From an uncultured Clostridia bacterium (GTDB taxonomy: Bacteria > Bacillota > Clostridia > Oscillospirales > Ruminococcaceae), in NCBI GenBank assembly GCA_944382875.1, contig CALWNQ010000004.1:102927-166926 (forward strand): 64,000 nt of DNA, written 5' to 3'. Shown here piece after piece: positions 8,528-16,877 of this stretch (the first letter of the stretch is position 1; every line of letters begins with the position of its first letter). Both the position numbers and the translations under genes were made by a program. The notes beneath the pieces were generated by a model. The model was not told the DNA's origin. It saw only the letters and a program-made list of their open reading frames with translations, and ran no database searches.

Positions 8528-9493
8528 TTATATCTGTTGCAAATCAGAAAAATTGGTTTCAATTCGCTTCCCACATCCCGGAACAGAATATACCCAATGA
8601 TCCAAATGACCACCACGAATAAAGTAGTGCAATGCTTCCGGCCGGGAATCATCTCGAAATGCATCGATCAGAATCAACTTTACTTTCATTTTATCCGGGA
8701 TAATATTCTTAATGTAAACACTGGCGCATTGACCCGGGAATACATCTTCCCGCTTTTCGGCCAAGCCGGTGAGATTTGGTGCAAGCTCTACAAAAATACC
8801 ATAGTCTTCCACCGAACGGATGATGCCGCTCACTGTTTCCCCCGGAGAAAAACAGGCGGCATTTTCTTCCCATGTCCCCAAAAGTTCGCGATGACTCAAG
8901 GTAATCCGCCCATCCTCCACCGAACGAACAACCGCCAGAATCTCCTGTCCAACCTGAAACCGGTCACGCGGATGAGAAATCCTAGAAACGGAAATTGCAT
9001 CTATCGGAATCAGCGACACCACGCCGCAGCCGACATCTACAAATGCACCAAACTGTTCCAAATGGGTCACTCTCGCCGGCAAAATGTCGCCCGGTTGAAG
9101 TTTGGACAAGTACTCCCGCCAGCAGCGAACTTGTGCGGATTTTCTGGAAAGAACCGGCCGCAGATTTCCCCTGGAATCCTCTGTAAAACTCGTCACAGTA
9201 AAGCAAACGGGCTTATTTACGCGGGAAAGGATTGCAATGTCCCGAACCGTTCCTTCCGCGATGCCTATTGCGCACTCTTCTCTTGGAATAACACCGGTCA
9301 TTCCTCCTAAATCAACCAGAAGATTATGACTGCTGTCACAAAGCACCGCCCTGGCTTCCAAGATTCTTCCGTTTTCCATTGCCTCTTTCAGCATTGTTAC
9401 AGAACCATTGCAGGTACGTCCCTCTCCTTTTTCCGCCAAAAATCCCTCCGGCCAATATGCCTGCTGGCCTGCTGCCCATACAAAATCCGGCAT
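8528..9493 (-). CDS. S1-domain RNA-binding protein (RpsA-like)
   Basis: The protein of about 321 residues has three recognisable S1 OB-fold repeats: roughly 45-115 (VDLGGMTGVIP), 135-205 (QFGAFVDVG) and 220-285 (DYGIFVELAP). It then ends in a diverged tail rich in charged and aromatic residues. Such proteins bind RNA and may act in translation initiation or RNA turnover. It is shorter than true ribosomal protein S1 and more like the low-GC S1-like proteins. The start at 9493 is favoured because AAGGAGG sits nine bases before it, whereas the ATG at 9502 directly abuts that site. Confidence 0.88.
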   Translation of the reverse strand: MPDFVWAAGQQAYWPEGFLAEKGEGRTCNGSVTMLKEAMENGRILEARAVLCDSSHNLLVDLGGMTGVIPREECAIGIAEGTVRDIAILSRVNKPVCFTVTSFTEDSRGNLRPVLSRKSAQVRCWREYLSKLQPGDILPARVTHLEQFGAFVDVGCGVVSLIPIDAISVSRISHPRDRFQVGQEILAVVRSVEDGRITLSHRELLGTWEENAACFSPGETVSGIIRSVEDYGIFVELAPNLTGLAEKREDVFPGQCASVYIKNIIPDKMKVKLILIDAFRDDSRPEALHYFIRGGHLDHWVYSVPGCGKRIETNFSDLQQI

Positions 9494-9643
9494 CTGGTTC
9501 ATCCTCCTTCTATCATTTCACTGCCCGCCGGGCAATGGTATATCTTATGAAAAGGATTTCGGGAATATGCAGCAAGGTTGAATGTGACGGTTATGTGAAT
9601 GTTTTTCTCATAAAACCATCACATAGATTTCACGGTGGAACGG

Positions 9644-9672
9644 TTGCGTTTTGTAATTTTTTGTGCTATAAT
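9644..9672 (+). promoter_or_regulatory. Promoter of the Gld-like ABC operon
   Basis: TTGCGT and TATAAT are separated by exactly 17 bp. The predicted transcript would start near 9679, only about 17 bases before the small ORF at 9696. The rest of the 9494-9859 gap holds that ORF; I see nothing else supportable in 9500-9640. Confidence 0.7.
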
Positions 9673-9695
9673 AAAAAAACAACAGAATCTATTCG

Positions 9696-9863
9696 ATGAA
9701 ACTTGATACTTTTGCCCAAACGGTACAACAGAATATCGGCAGAAATGCTGCCGTAACCAGTTGGATACCGCAGAAAGCTTTTTCTTCGGTATCTTTTTTT
9801 GAGCAAATAAAAGATGAACAGATTCTGGCAATTTTCTTAACAGGAATGGAGTTTTTGGAATGA
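9696..9863 (+). CDS. Hypothetical 55-residue protein coupled to the ABC ATPase
   Basis: An ATG-started frame of 55 codons ends in an ATGA overlap with the start of the ABC ATPase gene, and it begins right after a good promoter. It would encode a soluble protein starting MKLDTFAQTVQQNI. No Shine-Dalgarno precedes it, so initiation would be from a very short leader. The exact stop/start overlap argues for a real coupled gene or an upstream regulatory ORF. I recognise no family. It could also be a chance open frame within a leader. Confidence 0.5.
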   Translation: MKLDTFAQTVQQNIGRNAAVTSWIPQKAFSSVSFFEQIKDEQILAIFLTGMEFLE

Positions 9864-10825
9864 TCGAGGTAAAAAACCTCACCAAGAGCTACGGCAACAA
9901 GCAAGCGGTCAATGACATCAGCTTTACCGTAAATCAAGGTGAAATTCTTGGCTTTCTCGGGCCCAACGGCGCCGGAAAATCAACCACAATGAATATCCTG
10001 ACCGGATATATCTCTTCCACCTCCGGCACCGCCAAAATTGACGGACACGATATTCTCGACGAGCCGCAGGAAGCGAAAAAGCATATCGGCTATCTGCCGG
10101 AGCATCCACCGCTCTATCTGGACATGACTGTTCAGGAATATCTGGAATTTGTTTACCAGCTCAAAAAGGCTCGTCAGCCCATGAAAGCGCACATCGATGA
10201 TATCTGCCGCCGTGTAAAAATCACCAATGTGCAGAAACGCATCATCAAAAACCTCTCCAAAGGTTATCGTCAGCGTGTTGGACTTGCACAAGCGCTGATC
10301 GGTAATCCAGAAGTGCTGATTTTGGACGAGCCTACCGTTGGCTTGGACCCGAAACAGATCATCGAGATCCGCAATTTAATTAAAACGCTCGGCGAACGTC
10401 ATACCATCATCCTGTCCTCTCATATTCTGCCGGAGGTGCAGGCGGTATGTGACCGTGTCATTGTTATTAACAAAGGAAAAATTGTCGCAGATGATACTGC
10501 GGAAAACCTTTCCCGCAGCCTGACTGATGATTTCCGCTATATTGCCCGGATCGAAGGTCCGGAAGAGGAAGTGGAAAAACTGCTGAATGGAATTTCGGGA
10601 TTGAAAGAAGTTCAGCCGCTCGGTCAAAAAGAGCCCGGTGTGTACGAATTCTCACTGGAAGCAGATCCCGGTTCGGATATTCGACGCGATCTATTTAAGC
10701 GCCTCACCGAACGCAATTATCCGCTGCTCGGCCTGAAAACCACCGAACTTACCCTGGAGGATATCTTCCTGCAGCTTACACAGGACAGCTCCTCCGACAA
10801 ATCCAAAGACGGAGGTAATCAATAA
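9860..10825 (+). CDS. ABC transporter ATP-binding protein, GldA-like
   Basis: The 321-residue ABC ATPase has Walker A GPNGAGKST (about residues 34-42), a signature written NLSKGYRQRVGLAQAL and Walker B LILDEPTVGLDP. A C-terminal extension (about 225-321) matches the GldA/NatA class of ABC-2 exporters. It should drive the permease encoded directly downstream, whose start overlaps its stop (TAATG). GldA is named from Bacteroidetes gliding, but homologous operons are common in non-gliding Firmicutes and the cargo is unknown. Confidence 0.93.
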   Translation: MIEVKNLTKSYGNKQAVNDISFTVNQGEILGFLGPNGAGKSTTMNILTGYISSTSGTAKIDGHDILDEPQEAKKHIGYLPEHPPLYLDMTVQEYLEFVYQLKKARQPMKAHIDDICRRVKITNVQKRIIKNLSKGYRQRVGLAQALIGNPEVLILDEPTVGLDPKQIIEIRNLIKTLGERHTIILSSHILPEVQAVCDRVIVINKGKIVADDTAENLSRSLTDDFRYIARIEGPEEEVEKLLNGISGLKEVQPLGQKEPGVYEFSLEADPGSDIRRDLFKRLTERNYPLLGLKTTELTLEDIFLQLTQDSSSDKSKDGGNQ

Positions 10826-11526
10826 TGCTTGCCATTCTCAAAAGGGAGATGTCCAACTATTTCACTTCCCCGATCGGATACATCTTTCTTGCTGTATTCT
10901 ATTTCTTCTCCGGCATGTTCTTTACCAGCGTGCTGGCTGCTAACACAACTGATATTACTTATGTATTCAGTTCTTTGTTTACTGTTCTGGTCTTTATCAT
11001 CCCGCTTTTGACCATGCGCTCGATGAGTGAAGAGAAAAAGCAGAAAACTGACCAGCTCCTCCTCACCGCACCGATCAGCCTGGGCTCTCTGGTATTGGGA
11101 AAATTTCTCGCTGCTTTCTTAATGTATTGCATCGCGGTATCTGTCACCGTTGTCTATGCACTTATTCTGGCTGCTTTTGCTACACCAGAGTGGATGGTTG
11201 TCATCGGTAATATCCTGGGAGCGTTGCTGCTGGGCGCTGCATTGATTGCGATCGGTGTATTTATTTCCTCGCTGACAGAAAATCAGCTGATCGCCGCTGT
11301 CGGAAGCTTTGCCGTCATGATGTTTATTCTGATGATCGACGGATTTGCTTCTCTGATCTCCAACACCTTTATCGCAAGCATTGTCTCCACTCTTTCTTTT
11401 ATGACCCGTTACAACAACTTTGTAACCGGCATCCTGAATATTTCTGATCTTCTCTTTTTCCTCAGTTTTGCGGTTGTTTTTATTTATCTCACCGTTCGTG
11501 TGCTGGAAAAACGCCGTTGGGGTTAA
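10825..11526 (+). CDS. ABC-2 type permease, GldF-like
   Basis: The 233-residue integral membrane protein has six predicted transmembrane segments and an ABC-2 layout: TM1 near residues 15-35, the MRSMSEEKKQKT cytoplasmic loop, and TM6 at the C-terminus. The short loop with EEKK and QTDQLL-type residues is characteristic of GldF/NosY-like permeases. It is coupled to the ATPase upstream and followed after 32 bp by the GldG-like gene. Confidence 0.9.
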   Translation: MLAILKREMSNYFTSPIGYIFLAVFYFFSGMFFTSVLAANTTDITYVFSSLFTVLVFIIPLLTMRSMSEEKKQKTDQLLLTAPISLGSLVLGKFLAAFLMYCIAVSVTVVYALILAAFATPEWMVVIGNILGALLLGAALIAIGVFISSLTENQLIAAVGSFAVMMFILMIDGFASLISNTFIASIVSTLSFMTRYNNFVTGILNISDLLFFLSFAVVFIYLTVRVLEKRRWG

Positions 11527-11558
11527 TGCACAGTAATTAGTAGAAGGAGAAAGAGCAA

Positions 11559-13031
11559 ATGAAAAAAATTTCATTGAATAAACGCCGTTTAAAACACGGT
11601 TCTCTTGCAACAATTGTAACAATTGGGTTTGTTGCAGCCGTTGTGTTGGTTAATGTCATTGTGTCCATGCTGGTAGAACGATTCCCAATGGATATCGACC
11701 TGACCAGTGACAATATTTTTGAATTGACAGACGAATCCATCGATTATATCCAGAATCTGGATAAAGAGATTACAGTCAATGTACTTGCAACAGAAGAAAC
11801 ATTCTCTTCTCAGAACGATTATTATCGTCAGGCATATGAAGTCATTGAAAAATATGAAAAGTATTCCGACCATATTACCGTAAAGTACATCGATCTTTAC
11901 ACCAATCCTGAGTTGGAACAGAAATATCCGAAAGAAGATTTGGGCACCGGTTCCATTCTGGTGGAATGTGGAGAACGGTATCAAGTTCTTACAGCTTATG
12001 ATCTGTTTAATGTGCAGACCAACCAGCAAGGAACTTACATCACTTCTTCCAAAGCGGAACAGGCAATGACCAGCGCCATCATGAATGTCACCAATGCCAA
12101 TCCTCCCACCGTTGCGGTTCTGACCGGATTCGGTACGACTGACATCACCGCTTATACCGACCTGCTTGAGTCAAACGGCTATATTGTGGAAGAAGTAGAT
12201 CTGATGACACAGGATCTCTCCACCGATTATACGATGACTATTCTCGCCGCACCCACACTGGATCTGTCTGAAAATGAGCTTTCCAAGCTTGACACCTATT
12301 TGGACAATAACGGTGATTTCGGCAAAAAGCTGATGTATTTTGCTTCCTATCGGCAGGGCGAACTGCCAAACCTGGAAGAATTCTTGGAAGAATGGGGCAT
12401 TATTGTCGGAGAAGGCTATCTTTATGAAACGGATGCTTCCATTAGCTATTTTGATCCCAATTACACCATTCAGAATTACAATGACGAAACTTATACCGAA
12501 ACACTTTCCAATACTACAACTCCAGTTATGATGTATGCAGCACGTCCTCTCTCTTCTGCTTTTGGTGAGACTGCTGCTTCCTCCAACCGCAGCACCACCA
12601 TTCTGCTGGAAACTTATGAGAGTGCCGTGGTTGTTCCCCCGAGTGCACTGGGTGATTCCGAATCCGATTGGGATCCCAACACGGATGGAGAAAAAGGCGT
12701 ATATGCTACCGCTATGTCTGGCAGCCGCTCTCGTTATGAGGGCACTACACCGCTGATCTCCACAGTATTGGCATTTGGATCTGTTGATATGCTGGATGAA
12801 AGTTTCCTGACCTTTGCCGCAATGAATAACGGCGATTACATGGTAAACGCTGCCAATACTCTTTGCGACAAAGATGACGGCATTCAGATCGTTCCCAAAA
12901 CTCTCGGCACCGCTTCCCTTGGTATCAGTGAAAACCAGACCAATGTGATTGGCGGATTGGCAGAGTTCGCGCTTCCCATCATCATACTGGCAGCCGGCTC
13001 CTTTGTATGGCTGCGCCGGAGGAATAAGTAA
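11559..13031 (+). CDS. GldG-family ABC-associated extracellular protein
   Basis: The 490-residue protein has one membrane segment near residues 15-40, a large extracytoplasmic ABC_transp_aux (GldG-like) domain, and a second membrane segment at the very C-terminus ending in a basic RRRNK anchor. The motif SSKAEQAMTSAIMNVT and the folded region following it fit the family. The accessory subunit probably gates or presents cargo to the ATPase/permease pair. GGAGAAAG precedes the ATG. It is followed two bases later by the DUF4340 gene. Confidence 0.88.
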   Translation: MKKISLNKRRLKHGSLATIVTIGFVAAVVLVNVIVSMLVERFPMDIDLTSDNIFELTDESIDYIQNLDKEITVNVLATEETFSSQNDYYRQAYEVIEKYEKYSDHITVKYIDLYTNPELEQKYPKEDLGTGSILVECGERYQVLTAYDLFNVQTNQQGTYITSSKAEQAMTSAIMNVTNANPPTVAVLTGFGTTDITAYTDLLESNGYIVEEVDLMTQDLSTDYTMTILAAPTLDLSENELSKLDTYLDNNGDFGKKLMYFASYRQGELPNLEEFLEEWGIIVGEGYLYETDASISYFDPNYTIQNYNDETYTETLSNTTTPVMMYAARPLSSAFGETAASSNRSTTILLETYESAVVVPPSALGDSESDWDPNTDGEKGVYATAMSGSRSRYEGTTPLISTVLAFGSVDMLDESFLTFAAMNNGDYMVNAANTLCDKDDGIQIVPKTLGTASLGISENQTNVIGGLAEFALPIIILAAGSFVWLRRRNK

Positions 13032-13033
13032 CC

Positions 13034-14539
13034 GTGAACAAGAAAATCAGAAACTTAATTATCGGTGTCGTTGTATTGGTTTTGCTGATCGGTGCACTGC
13101 TGCTCTTAATGTTTCTTCCTAAAAATGAAACAACGGAAGAATCGAGCGAAACAGTTTCCATTGAATCCACATCGGTCAGTCTTTATTCTCAGGAAACAGA
13201 TACACTGGATTCCATCATCATCGAAAATGAAACTGGCAACGTTACACTTCATCGTGAAGCAGATGATGTTTACTCGGTAGATGGCTTGGATGGTATTGAT
13301 CTCAACACAACGCCAGCAACAGTTTTTAACAATCTCGCTTCTGTCTCCGCAACACAGCTTGTGGAAGAAAACCCGTCTGACCTTGCCAAATATGGGTTAG
13401 ATAATCCTCGTGCCACCATCACTGTTAAAAATCAGGATGGAACAGAGAACGTCCTCTATATGGGCAATACTCTTCCAACCGGTTCTGGCTGTTACGGAAT
13501 GGTTAATGATGACACATCCGTTTACGCATTGGGTTCCTCTATCGCACCTTATGCAGACTATAAAGTAACTGATTTCGTGGATCTGACTGTGATCAGCACT
13601 TGGGTGGCACCGGAAGTGGAAGAAGGAGAAACTGCACCCACAGAGGCAGAAATTCGCTCCATGTCAATCACTGGCGGTTCTCTCACCGAAGAATTGGGCG
13701 ATACTCCCTTCACCTTTGTCATGGATGAGTATAATGAAGAAATGGAAAGCTATGGAATGAGCGGTTCCACCTGGCTGATTACCAGCCCGGTTAATGCATC
13801 CCTCCATTCCACCAACTCTTCCACTATTATCCAGGCAGCAAGCGGATTAACCGCCGACAGTGTGGAGGCTGTTCATCCTACTGAGGAACAACTCACATCC
13901 TATGGTTTTGATGATCCTTATGCAACAGTGGAATTCAACCGGGATGGTGAAGATTTCCGTCTGGTTATCGGAAACAGCGATGATAACGGCAACCGCTATG
14001 TGATGGCTGACGGCAAAGACGTTATCTTTGTCTGTGCGGAAAGTAATCTTCCCTGGATCAGCATTGATCTTAACATGATGCTTTCTTCCCTGATCTATTT
14101 GCCATACATTGACGATGTTTCGCAGGTTGACCTGATGCTGAACGGCAAAACCTACTCCTTTATCATGGAACTCGGCGAGCCGGAAGAACCGGAAGACGGT
14201 GAGGAAGCAGAAGAGCCGGAGCTTGAAAAAGTGTATTACAACGGCGAATTGCTGAATATAGACAACTATCGTCTGATGTATCAATACTTCCTGTCCGCGC
14301 CGGCAGAAGAAATCAATCTCGATGGAGAAACCGGTGATCTTGTCTGCAGCATTACCTATCATTACCACAACGACCCGGATCACACCGACACGATCGATAT
14401 TTACCAAATTTCTGACCGCCGCATTGCGCTTGGCTTAAATGGCAATATTGATTTCACCGCCCGCTCTGCTTATCTCACTCGAATGGAACAGAATATTGAG
14501 AAATTGCTGAACGGCGAAGAACCCAGTCTTGACTACTAA
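13034..14539 (+). CDS. DUF4340 domain-containing membrane-anchored protein
   Basis: The 501-residue protein has one N-terminal membrane anchor (about 7-29), a Ser/Glu/Thr-rich linker, then duplicated DUF4340 modules. Each module includes a Y/KYGLDNPRATI- or SYGFDDPYATV-like motif (around residues 115 and 290). An acidic loop with EEPEDGEEAEEPE lies near 380. The start is GTG. DUF4340 proteins accompany Gld-type ABC exporters, where they probably form the outer part of the complex; their biochemical role is unknown. It is the last gene of the four-gene operon. Confidence 0.88.
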   Translation: MNKKIRNLIIGVVVLVLLIGALLLLMFLPKNETTEESSETVSIESTSVSLYSQETDTLDSIIIENETGNVTLHREADDVYSVDGLDGIDLNTTPATVFNNLASVSATQLVEENPSDLAKYGLDNPRATITVKNQDGTENVLYMGNTLPTGSGCYGMVNDDTSVYALGSSIAPYADYKVTDFVDLTVISTWVAPEVEEGETAPTEAEIRSMSITGGSLTEELGDTPFTFVMDEYNEEMESYGMSGSTWLITSPVNASLHSTNSSTIIQAASGLTADSVEAVHPTEEQLTSYGFDDPYATVEFNRDGEDFRLVIGNSDDNGNRYVMADGKDVIFVCAESNLPWISIDLNMMLSSLIYLPYIDDVSQVDLMLNGKTYSFIMELGEPEEPEDGEEAEEPELEKVYYNGELLNIDNYRLMYQYFLSAPAEEINLDGETGDLVCSITYHYHNDPDHTDTIDIYQISDRRIALGLNGNIDFTARSAYLTRMEQNIEKLLNGEEPSLDY

Positions 14540-14549
14540 TTCGTTTCCT

Positions 14550-14584
14550 GCGGGGTAAGGGGAACCTTATCCCGCTCTTTTTTT
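14550..14584 (+). terminator. Terminator of the Gld-like operon
   Basis: The stem GCGGGGTAAGG/CCTTATCCCGC has a GGAA loop and one wobble pair. The T-run TCTTTTTTT ends directly at the ribosome binding site of the next gene. Confidence 0.92.
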
Positions 14585-14610
14585 GAAAGGACGGATGCCT
14601 TATCAACATC

Positions 14611-16749
14611 ATGGAAAAGCTCGCAGGGGAATTGCAAATTTCCCTCAAACAGGTAGAAAGTGCCGTTGCTTTGCTTGACGAAGGAAATACTATTCCCTTT
14701 ATTGCCCGTTATCGGAAAGAAGCAACCGGATCGCTGGACGATCAGGTGCTTCGACAGCTTTCGGAACGACTGACTTATCTGCGAAATTTTGAAAAAAGGC
14801 AGGATGAAATCCGCACCGCTATCGCGGCACAGGAAAAGCTCACCCCAGAGCTGGAAAAAGCCTTGGAAAATGCCAAAACTCTCACCGAATTAGAGGATAT
14901 CTACCGTCCGTTTCGGCCCAAACGGAAAACGCGCGCTTCTGTCGCACGGGAAAAAGAGTTGGAACCACTGGCTGCCTGGATTCTTTCCCAGCAACAAGGC
15001 GATCCGGCACAACAAGCCGCCATCTATCTCTCGGAAGAAAAAGGTATCACCACCCCAGAACAGGCGCTTGCCGGTGCGCAGGATATTCTTGCAGAAGATA
15101 TCTCAGATAACGCGGAGATCCGAAAAGAACTGCGTTCGTTTGCATATCGCACGGGTTTGTTGGTGTCCAAGGCAACAAACCCGGATGAGAATTCGGTATA
15201 TGAAAATTACTACGACTTTTCCGAACCGCTTCACAAGGTTGCAGGCCACCGGATTTTGGCAATCGAACGCGGCGAACGGGAAGGATTCCTCCGCGCATCC
15301 ATTTCGGTCGACCAGAATCTGGCTATTTCCGCTTTACAGAAAAAATTCTGCAAAAATACCACGCCTGCTGCATCCCTTCTTGCCGAAGCCTGCGCTGACA
15401 GTTTTACCCGCCTGATCTTCCCGGCAATCGAACGGGATATCCGGGCACAGCTTTCGGAGGAGGCTTCCGAAGGAGCCATCCGGCTCTTTTCCGAAAATCT
15501 CCGGCAGCTTTTGCTGCAACCACCCGTAAAAAATGCTGTTACAATGGGGTTTGACCCGGCATTCCGTACCGGCTGCAAAATCGCGGTGGTGGATGGAACG
15601 GGAAAAGTTCTGGATACCACAGTGGTCTATCCCACTGTTCCACACAAGGACATCGCAGGCGCTAAAAAGACACTGGTCGCCCTGATTCGCAAGTATCATG
15701 TCGATGTTATCGCCATCGGAAACGGAACCGCATCACGGGAGAGCGAACAGTTTGTCGCAGAAATGCTGCGGGAAATCCCGGAAAAGGTTTCCTATGTGAT
15801 TGTATCCGAAGCCGGTGCTTCAGTTTACTCCGCCTCCAAACTGGGCGCAGAAGAGTTTCCGCAGTTTGATGTGTCGCTGCGGTCAGCGATATCGATTGCG
15901 CGCCGTTTACAGGATCCGCTCGCCGAACTGGTGAAAATTGATCCCAAAGCGATCGGGGTTGGGCAGTATCAGCACGATATGCCGCAGAAACAGCTCGGCG
16001 AAGCGCTGGACGGCGTAGTAGAAGCCTGTGTAAACGGTGTGGGAGTTGACCTCAACACCGCCTCCCAGCCTCTGCTCGCCCGCGTTTCCGGCATCAATTC
16101 GGCTGTCGCACAGAATATCGTTACCTATCGCGAAGAAAACGGTCGTTTCCTGGATCGCAAACAGCTGAAAAAGGTACCCAAGCTGGGCGCTAAAGCTTTT
16201 GAACAGTGTGCCGGCTTCCTGCGAATTACCGATGGAGATTCAATATTGGATTCCACAGGTGTCCATCCGGAATCATATAGCGCCGCAAAAGAACTGCTCG
16301 CAGCCTGTGGCTACACCATGCAGGATATCGGGCAGCAATCTCTTTCAGAACTCAGAGAACGGGCGGAAAAAGCCGGAATCCCTGCGTTGGCGGAAAAACT
16401 GGGAATTGGTGTACCAACACTGCGGGACATTATTGAGGAACTGATGAAACCGGGCCGTGATCCCCGTGATGAGCTGCCGCCTCCCCTTCTCCGCACCGAT
16501 GTAATGGAACTGAAAGATCTAAAACCTGGCATGGAGCTGAAAGGCACTGTTCGCAATGTTATCGACTTTGGCGCTTTTGTCGATATCGGCGTACATCAAG
16601 ACGGCCTTGTCCACATTTCTCAAATTAGCGACCGGTTCATCCGCCATCCATTGGATGCCGTTAAGGTCGGGGATGTTGTAACCGTGTGGGTTTTATCGGT
16701 TGATCCTGTCAAAAAACGCATCTCTCTTACCATGAAAAAGCCAAGATAA
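14611..16749 (+). CDS. tex: Tex-family S1 RNA-binding transcriptional accessory protein
   Basis: The 712-residue protein has full Tex architecture: an N-terminal helical domain (YRKEATGSLDD), a central YqgF/RNase H-like domain (about 310-440, GFDPAFRTGCKIAVVD), helix-hairpin-helix modules (about 475-560, GVDLNTASQPLL) and a C-terminal S1 domain (about 635-710). Tex proteins bind nucleic acid and RNA polymerase and affect transcription and stress or toxin expression. The only good ribosome binding site (GAAAGGA) is 20 bases upstream of the ATG, unusually far, so the true start may be a nearby non-ATG codon. The gene begins just after a terminator. Confidence 0.94.
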   Translation: MEKLAGELQISLKQVESAVALLDEGNTIPFIARYRKEATGSLDDQVLRQLSERLTYLRNFEKRQDEIRTAIAAQEKLTPELEKALENAKTLTELEDIYRPFRPKRKTRASVAREKELEPLAAWILSQQQGDPAQQAAIYLSEEKGITTPEQALAGAQDILAEDISDNAEIRKELRSFAYRTGLLVSKATNPDENSVYENYYDFSEPLHKVAGHRILAIERGEREGFLRASISVDQNLAISALQKKFCKNTTPAASLLAEACADSFTRLIFPAIERDIRAQLSEEASEGAIRLFSENLRQLLLQPPVKNAVTMGFDPAFRTGCKIAVVDGTGKVLDTTVVYPTVPHKDIAGAKKTLVALIRKYHVDVIAIGNGTASRESEQFVAEMLREIPEKVSYVIVSEAGASVYSASKLGAEEFPQFDVSLRSAISIARRLQDPLAELVKIDPKAIGVGQYQHDMPQKQLGEALDGVVEACVNGVGVDLNTASQPLLARVSGINSAVAQNIVTYREENGRFLDRKQLKKVPKLGAKAFEQCAGFLRITDGDSILDSTGVHPESYSAAKELLAACGYTMQDIGQQSLSELRERAEKAGIPALAEKLGIGVPTLRDIIEELMKPGRDPRDELPPPLLRTDVMELKDLKPGMELKGTVRNVIDFGAFVDIGVHQDGLVHISQISDRFIRHPLDAVKVGDVVTVWVLSVDPVKKRISLTMKKPR

Positions 16750-16756
16750 AATTTAG

Positions 16757-16795
16757 ATAAGAGCCGATTTGTGCGGCTCTTATTTTGTTTTTGTA
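16757..16795 (+). terminator. Terminator of tex
   Basis: ATAAGAGCCG and CGGCTCTTAT form a 10-bp stem followed by TTTGTTTTT. Confidence 0.92.
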
Positions 16796-16813
16796 AACAA
16801 TTAGCATTTTTCA

Positions 16814-16842
16814 TTCCAAAACGAAGCAAAATCGTGTATAAT
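16814..16842 (+). promoter_or_regulatory. Promoter of the antiporter/flippase pair
   Basis: A perfect TATAAT (16837-16842) lies 35 bases before the TTG start. The -35 region (TTCCAA) is poor. Confidence 0.5.
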
Positions 16843-16877
16843 AAGAATATAGGACATAATGGAAAGGTGGAAATATA

